From NCBI GenBank assembly GCA_947073765.1, contig CAMTMZ010000012.1, forward strand, positions 1-56,030: DNA of 56,030 nucleotides, in the 5' to 3' direction. The position numbers and the translations under genes were made by a program. Below the pieces are notes generated by a model. It searched no databases, was not told the DNA's origin, and saw only the letters and a program-made list of their open reading frames with translations. Positions 34,570 through 43,852 of the stretch are shown piece by piece (position 1 is the stretch's first letter; each line of letters begins with the position of its first letter). The stretch is from an uncultured Bacillota bacterium (GTDB lineage: Bacteria; Bacillota; Clostridia; Oscillospirales; Oscillospiraceae).

Positions 34570-37047
34570 GTGACAGTCATTTCCAGAAAAATAGCCAAGG
34601 TGGCTGTGGCCAGGGCGGTTTACGCCATCGATAAGCCCTACGACTATCAGGTGCCCCAGGAACTGGAGGAGCGCCTGGCGCCCGGCATGCGGGTTCTGGT
34701 GCCCTTTGCGGCGGGCAACCGGGGGTCGGATGGTATGGTGCTGTCCGTTCACGACGCGCCCTCCGCGGGACAGGCCCTGAAGTCTGTCCTGGCTGTGCTG
34801 GACGACCAGCCGGTGCTGGACGCCAGGGCAATTCAACTGGCCCTATGGATGCGGGAGCGGTATTTCTGCACCCTGTATGACTGTGTGAAGGCTATGCTAC
34901 CGGCGGGGCTGTATTTTTCCCTGCGGGACCAAGTGGCCATTCAGCCGGGGGTGGACCGGGAACGAGCCTACGCCGCGGCGGAGGGGATGCCCGCTGCCGG
35001 GCAGCTGCTGGATCTGCTGTGGAGCTGGGGAGGAAAGGGCGACATGGAGCAGATTCGCCTTGCCTTTGGCGCCAAAGACCCCAATCCGGCCATCCGCCGC
35101 CTGACCCAGGCCGGTGTGGCAGCCCTAGAGACAGGGGTGCACAGGGCGGTAGGGGACAAGACGGAGAAACTGGCGGTGCTGGCCGTCCCGGCGGAGGACG
35201 CTATGGCCATGGTGGCCCCCAGACGGAAAACCGCTCCGCTGCGATTTGCGGTGACCGAGCTGCTGTGCGCGCTGGGAGCCGCTCCAGCCAAGGAGCTGTG
35301 TTACATTACGGGGGCATCCTCTCAGACGTTGAAATCTTTGGAGAAGAGCGGGATTCTTGTCCTGGAGCGGCAGGAGGTGTCGCGTCGCGTCGCCCTGGAG
35401 GAAGTGGAACCCGCCCCGGCGCCTGTGCTCAACGAGGAGCAGCAGGCGGCCTTTGAGGGGCTGGACACCCTGGCGCGCCAAGGGAAGCCCGCCGCCGCCC
35501 TTCTCTATGGGGTGACGGGCAGCGGCAAAACCCAGGTATACCTCCGCTTGATTGAGGAGACCCTTGCCCGGGGGCGGACAGCTCTGGTACTGGTGCCCGA
35601 GATTGTGCTTACGCCCCAGCTGCTGCGGATTTTTGCCGCTCACTTTGGCAAGCAGGTGGCGGTGCTTCACAGCTCCCTCCGGGCGGGAGAGCGGTATGAC
35701 GAGTGGAAGCGAGCCCGCCGGGGGGAGGCCCAGGTGGTGATCGGGACCCGGTCGGCGGTGTTTGCCCCTTTGGATCATCTGGGGCTCATTATTCTGGATG
35801 AGGAGCAGGAGGGCAGCTATAAGTCAGAAAACACTCCCCGCTACCACGCACGGGATGTGGCCAAGTATCGCTGTGTGCAGAACGGCGCTCTGCTGGTGCT
35901 GGGGTCCGCCACTCCGTCGGTGGAGTCTATGTATCAGGCCCAGGAGGGCCGGATTGGGCTGTTTCAGATGAAAAAGCGGTACAATCAGCAGGCCATGCCC
36001 CAGGTGCTGATTGTAGACCTGAAGGAGGAGCTGCGCCAGGGTCGTGCCGGGTCTGTCAGCCTGGCGCTCCGCAGAGAGCTGGAGGAGAACCTGAGGCGGG
36101 GGGAGCAGACGATTTTGTTTCTCAACCGCCGGGGAGCTAACCGGATGGTGTCATGCGGTGAGTGCGGCCAGGTGCCCGAGTGTCCCCGGTGCTCCGTTAA
36201 GCTGACCTACCACTCGGTCAATAACCGGCTGATGTGTCATCACTGCGGATATTCCCGGCCCCTGCCCCCGGCCTGCCCCTCCTGCGGGGGGCTGCTGAAC
36301 TTTGTGGGGATTGGCACCCAACGGGTGCAGGAGGAGCTGCTGGAGCTGTTCCCCTGGGCGGAGGTGCTGCGGATGGATACGGATACGGTCTCCGCCGCCC
36401 ACCCCCATGAGGAGCTGCTGGAGCGATTTCGCAAGGAGCGTGTCCCAATTCTGGTGGGCACCCAGATGGTGGCCAAGGGCCTGGATTTTGAGAATGTCAC
36501 CCTGGTGGGGATTATCGCGCCCGACTTGTCCCTCTATGTAGACGACTTTCGAGCCGGAGAGCGGACCTTCTCTCTGCTCACACAGGTGGTGGGCCGGGCC
36601 GGCAGAGGGGAGAAGCAAGGGCGGGCGGTGATTCAGACCTTTACCCCCAATAACGATGTGATCCGCTGTGCCGCCCGGCAGGATTATGACGGTTTTTACA
36701 CGCAGGAGATTGAGCTGCGCCGGCTGCGGGGAGACCCGCCCTTTGGACAGCATGTGATAATTACCGCCTCCGGACTGGAGGAGGGGGCCGTGCTGAGGTG
36801 CTGCGCCCGGCTGCGCCGCACGCTGGAGCGGGAGCTGCCGGGGCTGCCCGGTTCATGGCGGCTGCTGGGCCCTGCCCCCGCCGCCGTCGCCAAGGTGAAT
36901 AATCGCTATCGTTACCACCTGACGCTCACCGGCCAGCCGGACAGGACCTTTCGAGCCCTGCTTGCCTGTGTGCTGGCGGCGGCGCAGAGAGATAAGGAGA
37001 ATAAGGGCGTTTGCGTCTACGCCGACGTGGATCCCTATAACAGTTAG
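34570..37047 (+). CDS. priA: Primosomal protein N' (replication restart helicase PriA)
   Basis: An 825-residue helicase that reloads the replisome at stalled forks. N-terminal DNA-binding region (KVAVARAVYAIDKPYDY), Walker A GVTGSGKTQ (~residue 313), DEEQ helicase box in ILDEEQEGSYK, and an eight-cysteine zinc module (CGECG, CPRC, CHHCG, CPSCG at ~535-577) are all visible. The start is uncertain: GTG at 34570 gives a full N-terminus but its ribosome site is poorly spaced. The cluster position is the usual rpoZ-priA-def-fmt. Confidence 0.95.
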   Translation: MTVISRKIAKVAVARAVYAIDKPYDYQVPQELEERLAPGMRVLVPFAAGNRGSDGMVLSVHDAPSAGQALKSVLAVLDDQPVLDARAIQLALWMRERYFCTLYDCVKAMLPAGLYFSLRDQVAIQPGVDRERAYAAAEGMPAAGQLLDLLWSWGGKGDMEQIRLAFGAKDPNPAIRRLTQAGVAALETGVHRAVGDKTEKLAVLAVPAEDAMAMVAPRRKTAPLRFAVTELLCALGAAPAKELCYITGASSQTLKSLEKSGILVLERQEVSRRVALEEVEPAPAPVLNEEQQAAFEGLDTLARQGKPAAALLYGVTGSGKTQVYLRLIEETLARGRTALVLVPEIVLTPQLLRIFAAHFGKQVAVLHSSLRAGERYDEWKRARRGEAQVVIGTRSAVFAPLDHLGLIILDEEQEGSYKSENTPRYHARDVAKYRCVQNGALLVLGSATPSVESMYQAQEGRIGLFQMKKRYNQQAMPQVLIVDLKEELRQGRAGSVSLALRRELEENLRRGEQTILFLNRRGANRMVSCGECGQVPECPRCSVKLTYHSVNNRLMCHHCGYSRPLPPACPSCGGLLNFVGIGTQRVQEELLELFPWAEVLRMDTDTVSAAHPHEELLERFRKERVPILVGTQMVAKGLDFENVTLVGIIAPDLSLYVDDFRAGERTFSLLTQVVGRAGRGEKQGRAVIQTFTPNNDVIRCAARQDYDGFYTQEIELRRLRGDPPFGQHVIITASGLEEGAVLRCCARLRRTLERELPGLPGSWRLLGPAPAAVAKVNNRYRYHLTLTGQPDRTFRALLACVLAAAQRDKENKGVCVYADVDPYNS

Positions 37048-37062
37048 TGAGGAGAAGGAAGA

Positions 37063-37590
37063 ATGGCAATCAGGACGATTTTAACCCAGGACGATCCCGC
37101 ACTGAGCAAGGTGTGCCATCCGGTGACCCGGTTTGACGAAAAGCTGGCCGATCTGCTGGACGACCTGAAGGAGACGCTGACCCAGGCCAACGGCATGGGA
37201 CTGGCGGCTCCTCAGGTGGGAATCCTCCGCCGGGTGGCGATTGTGATGCTGGAGGATGAGAGCTATTTGGAGATGGTCAACCCGGAGATTGTGGCTCAGG
37301 AGGGAGAGCAGGCGGGCTGGGAGGGCTGCCTGTCTCTGCCCGGCATGTGGGGCAGTGTGACGCGGCCCGATTGGGTGAAAATCAGGGCTCAGGACAGAAA
37401 CGGCAGCTGGTTTGAGCGGGAGGGAAGAGACCTGACCGCCCGGTGCTTCTGTCATGAGATCGGCCATTTGGACGGCCACATGTACACCGAGCTGACAGAC
37501 CGGCTCTACACCGCCGAGGAGCTGGACGAACTTCTGGCGCAAGAGGACGATCAGGACGGTGATCCCAAGCGGAAAAGGAGAAAGAAATGA
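37063..37590 (+). CDS. def: Peptide deformylase
   Basis: A 175-residue metalloenzyme that removes the formyl group from new proteins. Motif 1 is NGMGLAAPQVG, motif 2 EGCLSLPG (metal Cys) and motif 3 CHEIGHLDG (two metal His). The C-terminus has an added basic tail (DPKRKRRKK) that could contact the ribosome. It overlaps fmt by four bases. Confidence 0.96.
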   Translation: MAIRTILTQDDPALSKVCHPVTRFDEKLADLLDDLKETLTQANGMGLAAPQVGILRRVAIVMLEDESYLEMVNPEIVAQEGEQAGWEGCLSLPGMWGSVTRPDWVKIRAQDRNGSWFEREGRDLTARCFCHEIGHLDGHMYTELTDRLYTAEELDELLAQEDDQDGDPKRKRRKK

Positions 37591-38510
37591 GGATCGTGTT
37601 CATGGGCACCCCCGGCTTTGCCGTCCCGTCTCTGGAGGCTCTGATCGGGGCGGGGCATCAGGTGGCAGGAGCCTTCAGCCAGCCGGACAAGCCTGTGGGC
37701 CGGCACCAGAACAAGCTTCAGCCCACCCCTGTCAAGATGTGCGCCCAGGCCCACGGGATTTCGGTGTTTCAGCCGGAAAAGCTGCGGGATGGGACTGCAC
37801 TGGCAATCCTACAGGAGCTGGACCCAGAGCTGATTGTGGTGGCGGCCTACGGCCGTATCCTGCCGGATGATATCCTGGCCCTGCCCCCAAGAGGGTGCGT
37901 CAACGTCCACTCCTCCCTGCTGCCCAAGTATCGGGGGGCCGCCCCCATCAACTGGGCCATCCTTCAGGGAGAGGCCCAGACCGGCGTTACCATTCAGCGC
38001 ATGGTCCGCAACATGGATGCGGGGGACATCATTCTTCAGCGTGCCACCCCAATCGGGGAGACGGAGGACGCCGCCTCTCTCTATGACCGGCTGGCCCAGA
38101 TGGGGGGAGAGCTGGTGGTGGAGGCGGTAGCCCGGATCCAGGCCGGCACCGCCGTCTGCACCCCCCAGGACCACTCCAAGGCAACCCAAGCCCCCATGCT
38201 GTCCAAGGCGCTGTCTCACATCAACTGGACCCGCAGCGCTTGGGAAGTTCACAACCAAATCCGGGGGCTGGTTCCCTGGCCGTCAGCGACCACCGACGTG
38301 ATTACCGGGGACACCATCAAGCTCCACCGCTCCTGCCTGCCCGGAAGGGCGGTATCCGCTTATCCCGGCGTCATTGTGGCGGCGGGGAAGGAGGGCATTG
38401 ACATCGCCTGCGGTGACGGGAAGGTTCTGCGCATCCTGGAGCTCCAGGCCCCTGGTAAAAAGAAAATGTCCGCCGCGGATTATCTGCGGGGAAACCCAAT
38501 TCAGATCTAA
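37587..38510 (+). CDS. fmt: Methionyl-tRNA formyltransferase
   Basis: A 307-residue enzyme that formylates initiator Met-tRNA. The signature CVNVHSSLLPKYRGAAPINW contains the catalytic His, and the C-terminal OB-like domain follows from ~residue 205. ATGA overlap with def ties formylation and deformylation together. The next gene is separated by an unusual pair of hairpins. Confidence 0.96.
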   Translation: MRIVFMGTPGFAVPSLEALIGAGHQVAGAFSQPDKPVGRHQNKLQPTPVKMCAQAHGISVFQPEKLRDGTALAILQELDPELIVVAAYGRILPDDILALPPRGCVNVHSSLLPKYRGAAPINWAILQGEAQTGVTIQRMVRNMDAGDIILQRATPIGETEDAASLYDRLAQMGGELVVEAVARIQAGTAVCTPQDHSKATQAPMLSKALSHINWTRSAWEVHNQIRGLVPWPSATTDVITGDTIKLHRSCLPGRAVSAYPGVIVAAGKEGIDIACGDGKVLRILELQAPGKKKMSAADYLRGNPIQI

Positions 38511-38513
38511 AGG

Positions 38514-38577
38514 AGGAAAAACGAAGTTTTTCCTTTGGATTCTTTTCTTTGTTCCCAAAAGAAAAGAATCGGAAAGG
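38514..38577 (+). repeat. Tandem hairpin element between fmt and rsmB
   Basis: The first is AGGAAAAAC-GAA-GTTTTTCCT (38514-38534). The second, sharing its edge, has 13-base perfect arms GATTCTTTTCTTT and AAAGAAAAGAATC (38538-38550, 38558-38570) around a 7-base loop, with outer CCTTT/AAAGG pairs. It is AT-rich inside GC-rich DNA and reads in frame. It looks like a dispersed repeat or MITE-like unit, or two alternative mRNA structures over the rsmB start. Copies elsewhere in the genome cannot be checked here. Confidence 0.6.
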
Positions 38578-38589
38578 CCGGTGAGACGC

Positions 38590-39918
38590 ATGGACGCCCG
38601 GGAGGTATCGCTGCTGACGCTGAACGACTGCCAGCGGCAGGGTGGATGGTCGGACGCTGTTTTGAAAAAGCGGCTGGCCGCCGCCGGCCTGGACAGCCGG
38701 GACGGGGCACTGGCCACCCAGCTGTGCTTCGGTGTGCTGCAAAACCGGATTTTGCTGGACTTCTACCTGTCTCACTTCTCCAACCTGCCCCTGAAGCGGA
38801 TGGAGGGCAGGGTGGTGGAGGCCCTGCGGCTGGGGTGTTACCAGATGCTTTTTCTGGACAAGATTCCCCACAGCGCGGCGGTGAACACCTGTGTAGAGCT
38901 GACCCGAAAGCACTGCAAAAACCCCCGGGCGGCGGGGATGGTCAACGGTATTCTGCGCAGCCTGGAACGCAATCTGGAACATTTGCCTGCCATCCCTCAA
39001 ACCGATCCGGTAAGCTACCTGTCCACCCTCTATTCCCACCCGGAGTGGCTGGTGGAGGAGTTTCTTACCGCCCTGGGCAGCGAGGAAAGCGCGAAGCTGC
39101 TCTCCGCCAACAATGGCCGGCCCCCCATCACCGCCATGGCCAACACCACGAAAATTTCCGTGGAGGAGCTGGCCGACTGCCTGGCGGGGGAGGGGGTTCA
39201 AATCCAGCACCATCCCTGGCTGGCCGACTGCCTGATTTTGTCCAAAACCGGGGGCCTGGAGGGGCTGACCGCCTTTCAGAAGGGGCTGTTCTATATCCAG
39301 GACCCGGCAAGCAAGCTGGCCGTGCTGGCCCTGGACCCCGGTCCGGAGATGAAAGTGCTGGACTGCTGCGCCGCGCCGGGAGGGAAGAGCTTTGCCTGTG
39401 CCATTCAGATGGGAGGCAGAGGAGAGGTGCTCTCCTGTGATCTCCACCCCCATAAAAAGAGGCTGATTCAGGCCGGAGCGGACCGGCTCGGTTTGCGGAA
39501 TATCTCCCCGATGACCGCCGATGGAAAGTTGTTCCGCCCGGAATGGGAGGGCGCCTTTGACCGGGTGCTGGTGGACGCCCCCTGCTCCGGCCTGGGGGTG
39601 ATCCGGAAAAAACCGGACATCCGCTACAAGGACCCCGTCCCCCTGGCCGGACTGCCTCAGGTACAGAGCGCCATTCTGGACAACGCCGCCCGGTATGTCA
39701 AGCCCGGCGGGGTGTTGGTCTATTCCACCTGCACGCTCCTGCGCCGGGAAAATGAAGATGTGGTTCTGGACTTTTTGTCCCACCACCCGGAGTTTGAGGC
39801 GGAGGGCTTCCGCCTGCCGGAATACGTAGGGGATGCCAGGGGCGGGATGTTCACCCTCTGGCCCCACCGGCAGGAGACGGACGGGTTTTTCATCTGTAAG
39901 CTACGCAGGGAGAGGTGA
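38590..39918 (+). CDS. rsmB: 16S rRNA m5C967 methyltransferase RsmB
   Basis: A 442-residue enzyme with an N-terminal NusB-like domain (residues ~1-140) and a C-terminal SAM-dependent methyltransferase. The SAM motif is CCAAPGGKS, the catalytic-loop cysteine is in DAPCSGLG and the methyl-accepting cysteine in YSTCTLLRRENE. The ATG is preferred; a GTG three codons upstream (38581) is an alternative, and neither has an ideal ribosome site. Upstream frame continuity through the hairpin element is not a true extension. Confidence 0.93.
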   Translation: MDAREVSLLTLNDCQRQGGWSDAVLKKRLAAAGLDSRDGALATQLCFGVLQNRILLDFYLSHFSNLPLKRMEGRVVEALRLGCYQMLFLDKIPHSAAVNTCVELTRKHCKNPRAAGMVNGILRSLERNLEHLPAIPQTDPVSYLSTLYSHPEWLVEEFLTALGSEESAKLLSANNGRPPITAMANTTKISVEELADCLAGEGVQIQHHPWLADCLILSKTGGLEGLTAFQKGLFYIQDPASKLAVLALDPGPEMKVLDCCAAPGGKSFACAIQMGGRGEVLSCDLHPHKKRLIQAGADRLGLRNISPMTADGKLFRPEWEGAFDRVLVDAPCSGLGVIRKKPDIRYKDPVPLAGLPQVQSAILDNAARYVKPGGVLVYSTCTLLRRENEDVVLDFLSHHPEFEAEGFRLPEYVGDARGGMFTLWPHRQETDGFFICKLRRER

Positions 39919-39924
39919 GACCTG

Positions 39925-40962
39925 ATGGTTGACATAAAATCTATGACCCCGGAGGAGCTGGCCGTTTGGCTGAAGGAGCTGGGAGAGCCAGCCTTCCGGG
40001 CCAGGCAGATTTTCAAGTGGCTGTACCGGGGAGCTGTCTCCTTCGAGGAGATGACCGACCTGGCTAAGCCCCTGCGCCAAAAGCTGGAGCAGACTGCCCG
40101 GCTCATCCCTCCGGCAGTGGCCCGGAAGCAGGAGTCACGACAGGACGGCACGATCAAGTATCTGTGGCGGCTGGCCGACGGCAACTGCGTGGAGTCGGTG
40201 CTTATGCGTTATCAGCACGGCAACACCGTGTGCATCTCCTGCCAGGTGGGCTGCCGGATGGGCTGCGCCTTCTGTGCCTCCACCGTCGCCGGGAAGGTGA
40301 GGGACCTGACTCCAGGAGAAATGATTGATCAAGTTTTATTTACCCAAATTGAGAGCGGCGCGCCCGTTTCCAACATCGTTTTAATGGGAATCGGGGAGCC
40401 GCTGGACAATTTTGACACGGTTTTGCGCTTTTTAACCCTGGTAAACCACCCGGATGGCCTGAATATCGGTATGCGGCACATCTCTCTGTCCACCTGTGGT
40501 TTAGTGGAGCAAATTGACAAACTGGCCCGGTATGGGTTACAATTAACCTTATCGGTTTCTCTCCACGCGCCGGATGATGAGACCCGGTCCAAGATCATGC
40601 CAGTGAACAGAAGCGTAGGTGTGGAGAAATTGCTGGAGACCTGCCGGCAGTATTTTGCGAAAACTGGGCGGAGGATCTCCTATGAGTATGCCATGATTGA
40701 TGGGGTGAACGACGCCGACTGGCAGGCCGACCTGCTGGCCAGGCGGCTGAAGGGCGCCCCGGCCCATGTGAATCTCATCCCTCTCAATGAGGTGGAGGAG
40801 AGTCCCCTCAAGCCCAGCCACCGGGTGGCGGCCTTTCAGAGGCGGCTGGAGGGACATGGCGTTACGGTTACCGTCCGGCGCAGGCTGGGCGGCGATATCG
40901 ACGCCTCCTGCGGCCAGCTGCGCCGCAAGGAAATGGGGAAACAGGGGAGCGGCGGCCTTTGA
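39925..40962 (+). CDS. rlmN: Dual-specificity rRNA/tRNA m2A methyltransferase RlmN
   Basis: A 345-residue radical SAM enzyme methylating A2503 of 23S rRNA and A37 of some tRNAs. The radical SAM cysteines are in VGCRMGCAFC, and the methyl-carrying cysteine is toward the C-terminus in DIDASCGQL. The N-terminal helical domain (FRARQIFKWLYRGAVSFEEM) is typical. GAGAGGTGAG lies before the ATG. A stretch around 40320-40560 is markedly more AT-rich than the rest. Confidence 0.96.
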   Translation: MVDIKSMTPEELAVWLKELGEPAFRARQIFKWLYRGAVSFEEMTDLAKPLRQKLEQTARLIPPAVARKQESRQDGTIKYLWRLADGNCVESVLMRYQHGNTVCISCQVGCRMGCAFCASTVAGKVRDLTPGEMIDQVLFTQIESGAPVSNIVLMGIGEPLDNFDTVLRFLTLVNHPDGLNIGMRHISLSTCGLVEQIDKLARYGLQLTLSVSLHAPDDETRSKIMPVNRSVGVEKLLETCRQYFAKTGRRISYEYAMIDGVNDADWQADLLARRLKGAPAHVNLIPLNEVEESPLKPSHRVAAFQRRLEGHGVTVTVRRRLGGDIDASCGQLRRKEMGKQGSGGL

Positions 40963-40979
40963 AAGGCTGCGCTTGTTTT
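40952..40979 (+). terminator. Hairpin over the rlmN stop codon
   Basis: GCGGCCTT pairs with AAGGCTGC (one G-T pair). Its 3-base loop is exactly the rlmN TGA stop, and GCTTGTTTT follows. It may be a weak terminator that depends on ribosome release at the stop. Confidence 0.5.
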
Positions 40980-41039
40980 GGGCGGCGGCCGCCGACCCGG
41001 GACACAGACGTGACAAAGCAAGAAACGAGGTTGAACGCT

Positions 41040-41759
41040 ATGCAGGTATGGGGAGTAACCGACCGCGGAGCGGTGCGCCAACAGAATCAGGATGCCTACG
41101 CGGCCCGTCTGCTGGAGGACGGCAGGGTGATTGCCCTGGTATGCGACGGCATGGGTGGGGCCCGCGCCGGCAATGTGGCCAGTACCATGGCGGTAGAACT
41201 GTTTATGGAGGAGTTCCTGAAGTCGTCCCCGGACGACCCTGTGGAGGAGCGGATGGGTCACGCCGCGTCAACAGCCAACCAGGCGGTATTCCACCGCTCG
41301 GTTCATGACGCGGACTGTGCCGGCATGGGTACCACCATGGTAGCCGTGCTGGCCTGCGGCCAGGAGGCGGTTATCCTGAATGAGGGAGACAGCCGCTGCT
41401 ACCACATTAACACCGAGGGAATTGTGCTGGTTACCCGGGACCACTCCCTGGTAGAGGACCTGGTGGAGCGGGGCGAGCTGACAAGAGAGCAGGCCAGAAC
41501 CCACCCCCACAAGAACCTGATTACCAGAGCGCTGGGGGCGGAGCCCGTGTTGATGGCGGACTGCTTCCGCCAGCCCCTGGCCGAGGGGGACTATTTGCTG
41601 CTGTGCAGCGATGGGCTGAGCAATGTGGTCAACGAACAGGAGATGCTCTATGAGGTGATCCACGGCGGAGAGGACGCCCAGTGTTGCCACCGCCTGCTGG
41701 ATATTGCCCTGAGCCGTGGTGCGCCGGACAATGTGACGGCGGTGCTGGTGAAGCGTTAA
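41040..41759 (+). CDS. prpC: PP2C-type Ser/Thr phosphatase PrpC (Stp)
   Basis: A 239-residue phosphatase that reverses PrkC phosphorylation. Metal-binding motifs include DRGAVRQQNQDAY, VCDGMGGA, GDSRCYH, and CSDGLSNV with the final PDNVTAVLV. ACGAGG lies ten bases before the ATG. It precedes prkC by 23 bases, the conserved phosphatase-kinase pairing. Confidence 0.95.
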   Translation: MQVWGVTDRGAVRQQNQDAYAARLLEDGRVIALVCDGMGGARAGNVASTMAVELFMEEFLKSSPDDPVEERMGHAASTANQAVFHRSVHDADCAGMGTTMVAVLACGQEAVILNEGDSRCYHINTEGIVLVTRDHSLVEDLVERGELTREQARTHPHKNLITRALGAEPVLMADCFRQPLAEGDYLLLCSDGLSNVVNEQEMLYEVIHGGEDAQCCHRLLDIALSRGAPDNVTAVLVKR

Positions 41760-41782
41760 AATAGGTAAGGAGGATATTTACC

Positions 41783-43852
41783 ATGGATCAATACATCGGT
41801 AAATTACTCGATAATCGATATGAGATACTGGAACTGGTGGGAACCGGCGGCATGGCCAAGGTATACAAGGCCCGGTGCCACAGGCTGAACCGGCTGGTGG
41901 CCATTAAAATACTGCGGGAGGATCTGTCGCAGGACGCCGAGTTCCGCCGCCGCTTCCACGATGAGTCCCAGGCTGTTGCCATGCTGTCTCACCCCAATAT
42001 TGTGGCGGTATATGATGTGAGCCGCTCCTCTGAGCTGGAATATATTGTGATGGAGCTGATTGACGGCATTACGCTGAAGCAGTACATGCAGAAAAAAGGC
42101 AACAAGCTCAACTGGAGAGAGGCCCTGCACTTCATTATCCAGATCACCAAGGCCTTGGGCCATGCCCACAGCCGGGGAATCATCCATCGGGACATTAAGC
42201 CCCACAACATTATGGTGCTGCGGGACGGAAGCGTGAAGGTGGCTGACTTTGGAATCGCCCGGGTGGCCTCCGGCGGACACAGCACGCTTACCCAGGAGGC
42301 TCTGGGCTCGGTGCACTATATCTCCCCTGAGCAGGCCCGGGGCAGTCACATTGACAGCCGCTCGGACCTGTACTCCGCCGGCGTGGTGCTCTATGAGATG
42401 ATTACCGGCCGCCTGCCCTTTGAGGGGGATACCCCCGTATCGGTGGCGATCCAGCATATTAACTCCATCCCCCTGTCTCCCCGGGAGCTGGACACCACTA
42501 TTCCGGAGGCCCTGGAGGTTATCACGATGAAGGCCATGGCCCCCAACCCGGATGACCGCTATCTCTCCGCCGATGAGATGCTCTCCGACCTGGAGGAGTT
42601 CCGGAAAAACCCCAATATCAATTTTGACTACAACTCCGCCGAGTTTGACCCGGAGGAGGTTCCGGAGAACGAGTACACCCAGATTCGGCCTGTCCACCAG
42701 TCCGGCCGTATGATACAGGAGCCCCGGTATGAGGGCGGCTATGAGGAGGAGTACCCCGTCCAGCGCCGCCGTGACCGCCGGAGGTATGAGGATGAGGAGG
42801 AGTATCCGCCTCAGCGTCGCAGCCGGTATGAGGACGAGGAGCCTGTCCGCCGCCGGGGGACCATCTGGCCCATATTTTTGGCTGTGGCTGCCGTGCTTCT
42901 TTTTGTGGGGATGGTGGTCTACTTTCTGTGGAATACCCTGTTTGCCGGTTTCTTTGCGCCCCCGCAGACACATCCTGTTCCTAATCTGGTGGGCCGGGTC
43001 TATGAGGAGATCAAGAGCGACACCGAGCTGCTGGCCGGCTTTATCCTGGTAGAGGGGGACACCGTCACCAACGACGCGGACCCCGGCACCATCATTGACC
43101 AGGACCCCAAGGGGGACAAAGAGGTGGGGGAGAACGTCACTGAAATCAAAGTGACCATCAGCGGCGGTCCTGAGATTATCCCCATGCCCGACTTGAGCGG
43201 TATGACGTATACCGACGCGGCCCCCTACCTGCGGAGCCTTGGCTTGAGGCCCGCTGTGCCCACGTATGAAAACCATGACACCATTGAGGAGGGCTTTGTG
43301 ATCTCCTACACCCCCATGAAGGATGTGGAGCTGCCCCCGGGCACCGAGGTGCAGATTGTGGTGAGCAAGGGACCGGCGGATGAGCCCTTCCCCATGCCGG
43401 AGCTGGTGGGCAAAACCCAGGCCCTGGCGGAGAGTATTATCACCACCAGCAATTTAAAGCGGGGCAGAGTGGATCCCCAGTACGACGACACGGTGGAGGA
43501 AGGCAAGGTGGTCAGCCAGTATCCCCTGGCGGACGCGCAGGTCACGGAGGGCACTGAGGTCAACCTGGTTATCAGTCTGGGACCTGACCCCAGCACGCAG
43601 CCTCCGGTGATTGACCCCCCTGTCACTAACCCCACAGGAACGACCAAGACGGTGGAGGTTCCCCTGCACGGCTTTGAGGGCAGCGTTACCGTACGCCTGC
43701 TGATGGACGGAGCGGAGGTGGGCTATAAGATCGCTGACGCCAATATGGACACAGTGGTATCCTTTAATGTCACCGGCACAGGAACCAAGGTACTGTCCTA
43801 CTTTATCAACGGTGAGGCCGTCGGCACAATCACTGTGAACTTTGACGAATGA
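41783..43852 (+). CDS. prkC: Ser/Thr protein kinase with PASTA domains (PrkC/Stk1)
   Basis: A 689-residue membrane kinase. Residues ~11-270 are the kinase (VGTGGMAKVY loop, VAIKIL lysine, HRDIKPHNI catalytic loop, VADFGIA). A juxtamembrane linker (~300-358) has repeats of Tyr/Arg/Glu such as RRRYEDEEEY and RRSRYEDEEPV. One membrane helix (~361-385) is followed by three extracellular PASTA domains (~395-605) and a C-terminal Ig-like domain. PASTA domains bind muropeptides or lipid II, linking wall state to growth and, in Bacillus, to spore germination. AAGGAGG precedes the ATG. Confidence 0.96.
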   Translation: MDQYIGKLLDNRYEILELVGTGGMAKVYKARCHRLNRLVAIKILREDLSQDAEFRRRFHDESQAVAMLSHPNIVAVYDVSRSSELEYIVMELIDGITLKQYMQKKGNKLNWREALHFIIQITKALGHAHSRGIIHRDIKPHNIMVLRDGSVKVADFGIARVASGGHSTLTQEALGSVHYISPEQARGSHIDSRSDLYSAGVVLYEMITGRLPFEGDTPVSVAIQHINSIPLSPRELDTTIPEALEVITMKAMAPNPDDRYLSADEMLSDLEEFRKNPNINFDYNSAEFDPEEVPENEYTQIRPVHQSGRMIQEPRYEGGYEEEYPVQRRRDRRRYEDEEEYPPQRRSRYEDEEPVRRRGTIWPIFLAVAAVLLFVGMVVYFLWNTLFAGFFAPPQTHPVPNLVGRVYEEIKSDTELLAGFILVEGDTVTNDADPGTIIDQDPKGDKEVGENVTEIKVTISGGPEIIPMPDLSGMTYTDAAPYLRSLGLRPAVPTYENHDTIEEGFVISYTPMKDVELPPGTEVQIVVSKGPADEPFPMPELVGKTQALAESIITTSNLKRGRVDPQYDDTVEEGKVVSQYPLADAQVTEGTEVNLVISLGPDPSTQPPVIDPPVTNPTGTTKTVEVPLHGFEGSVTVRLLMDGAEVGYKIADANMDTVVSFNVTGTGTKVLSYFINGEAVGTITVNFDE

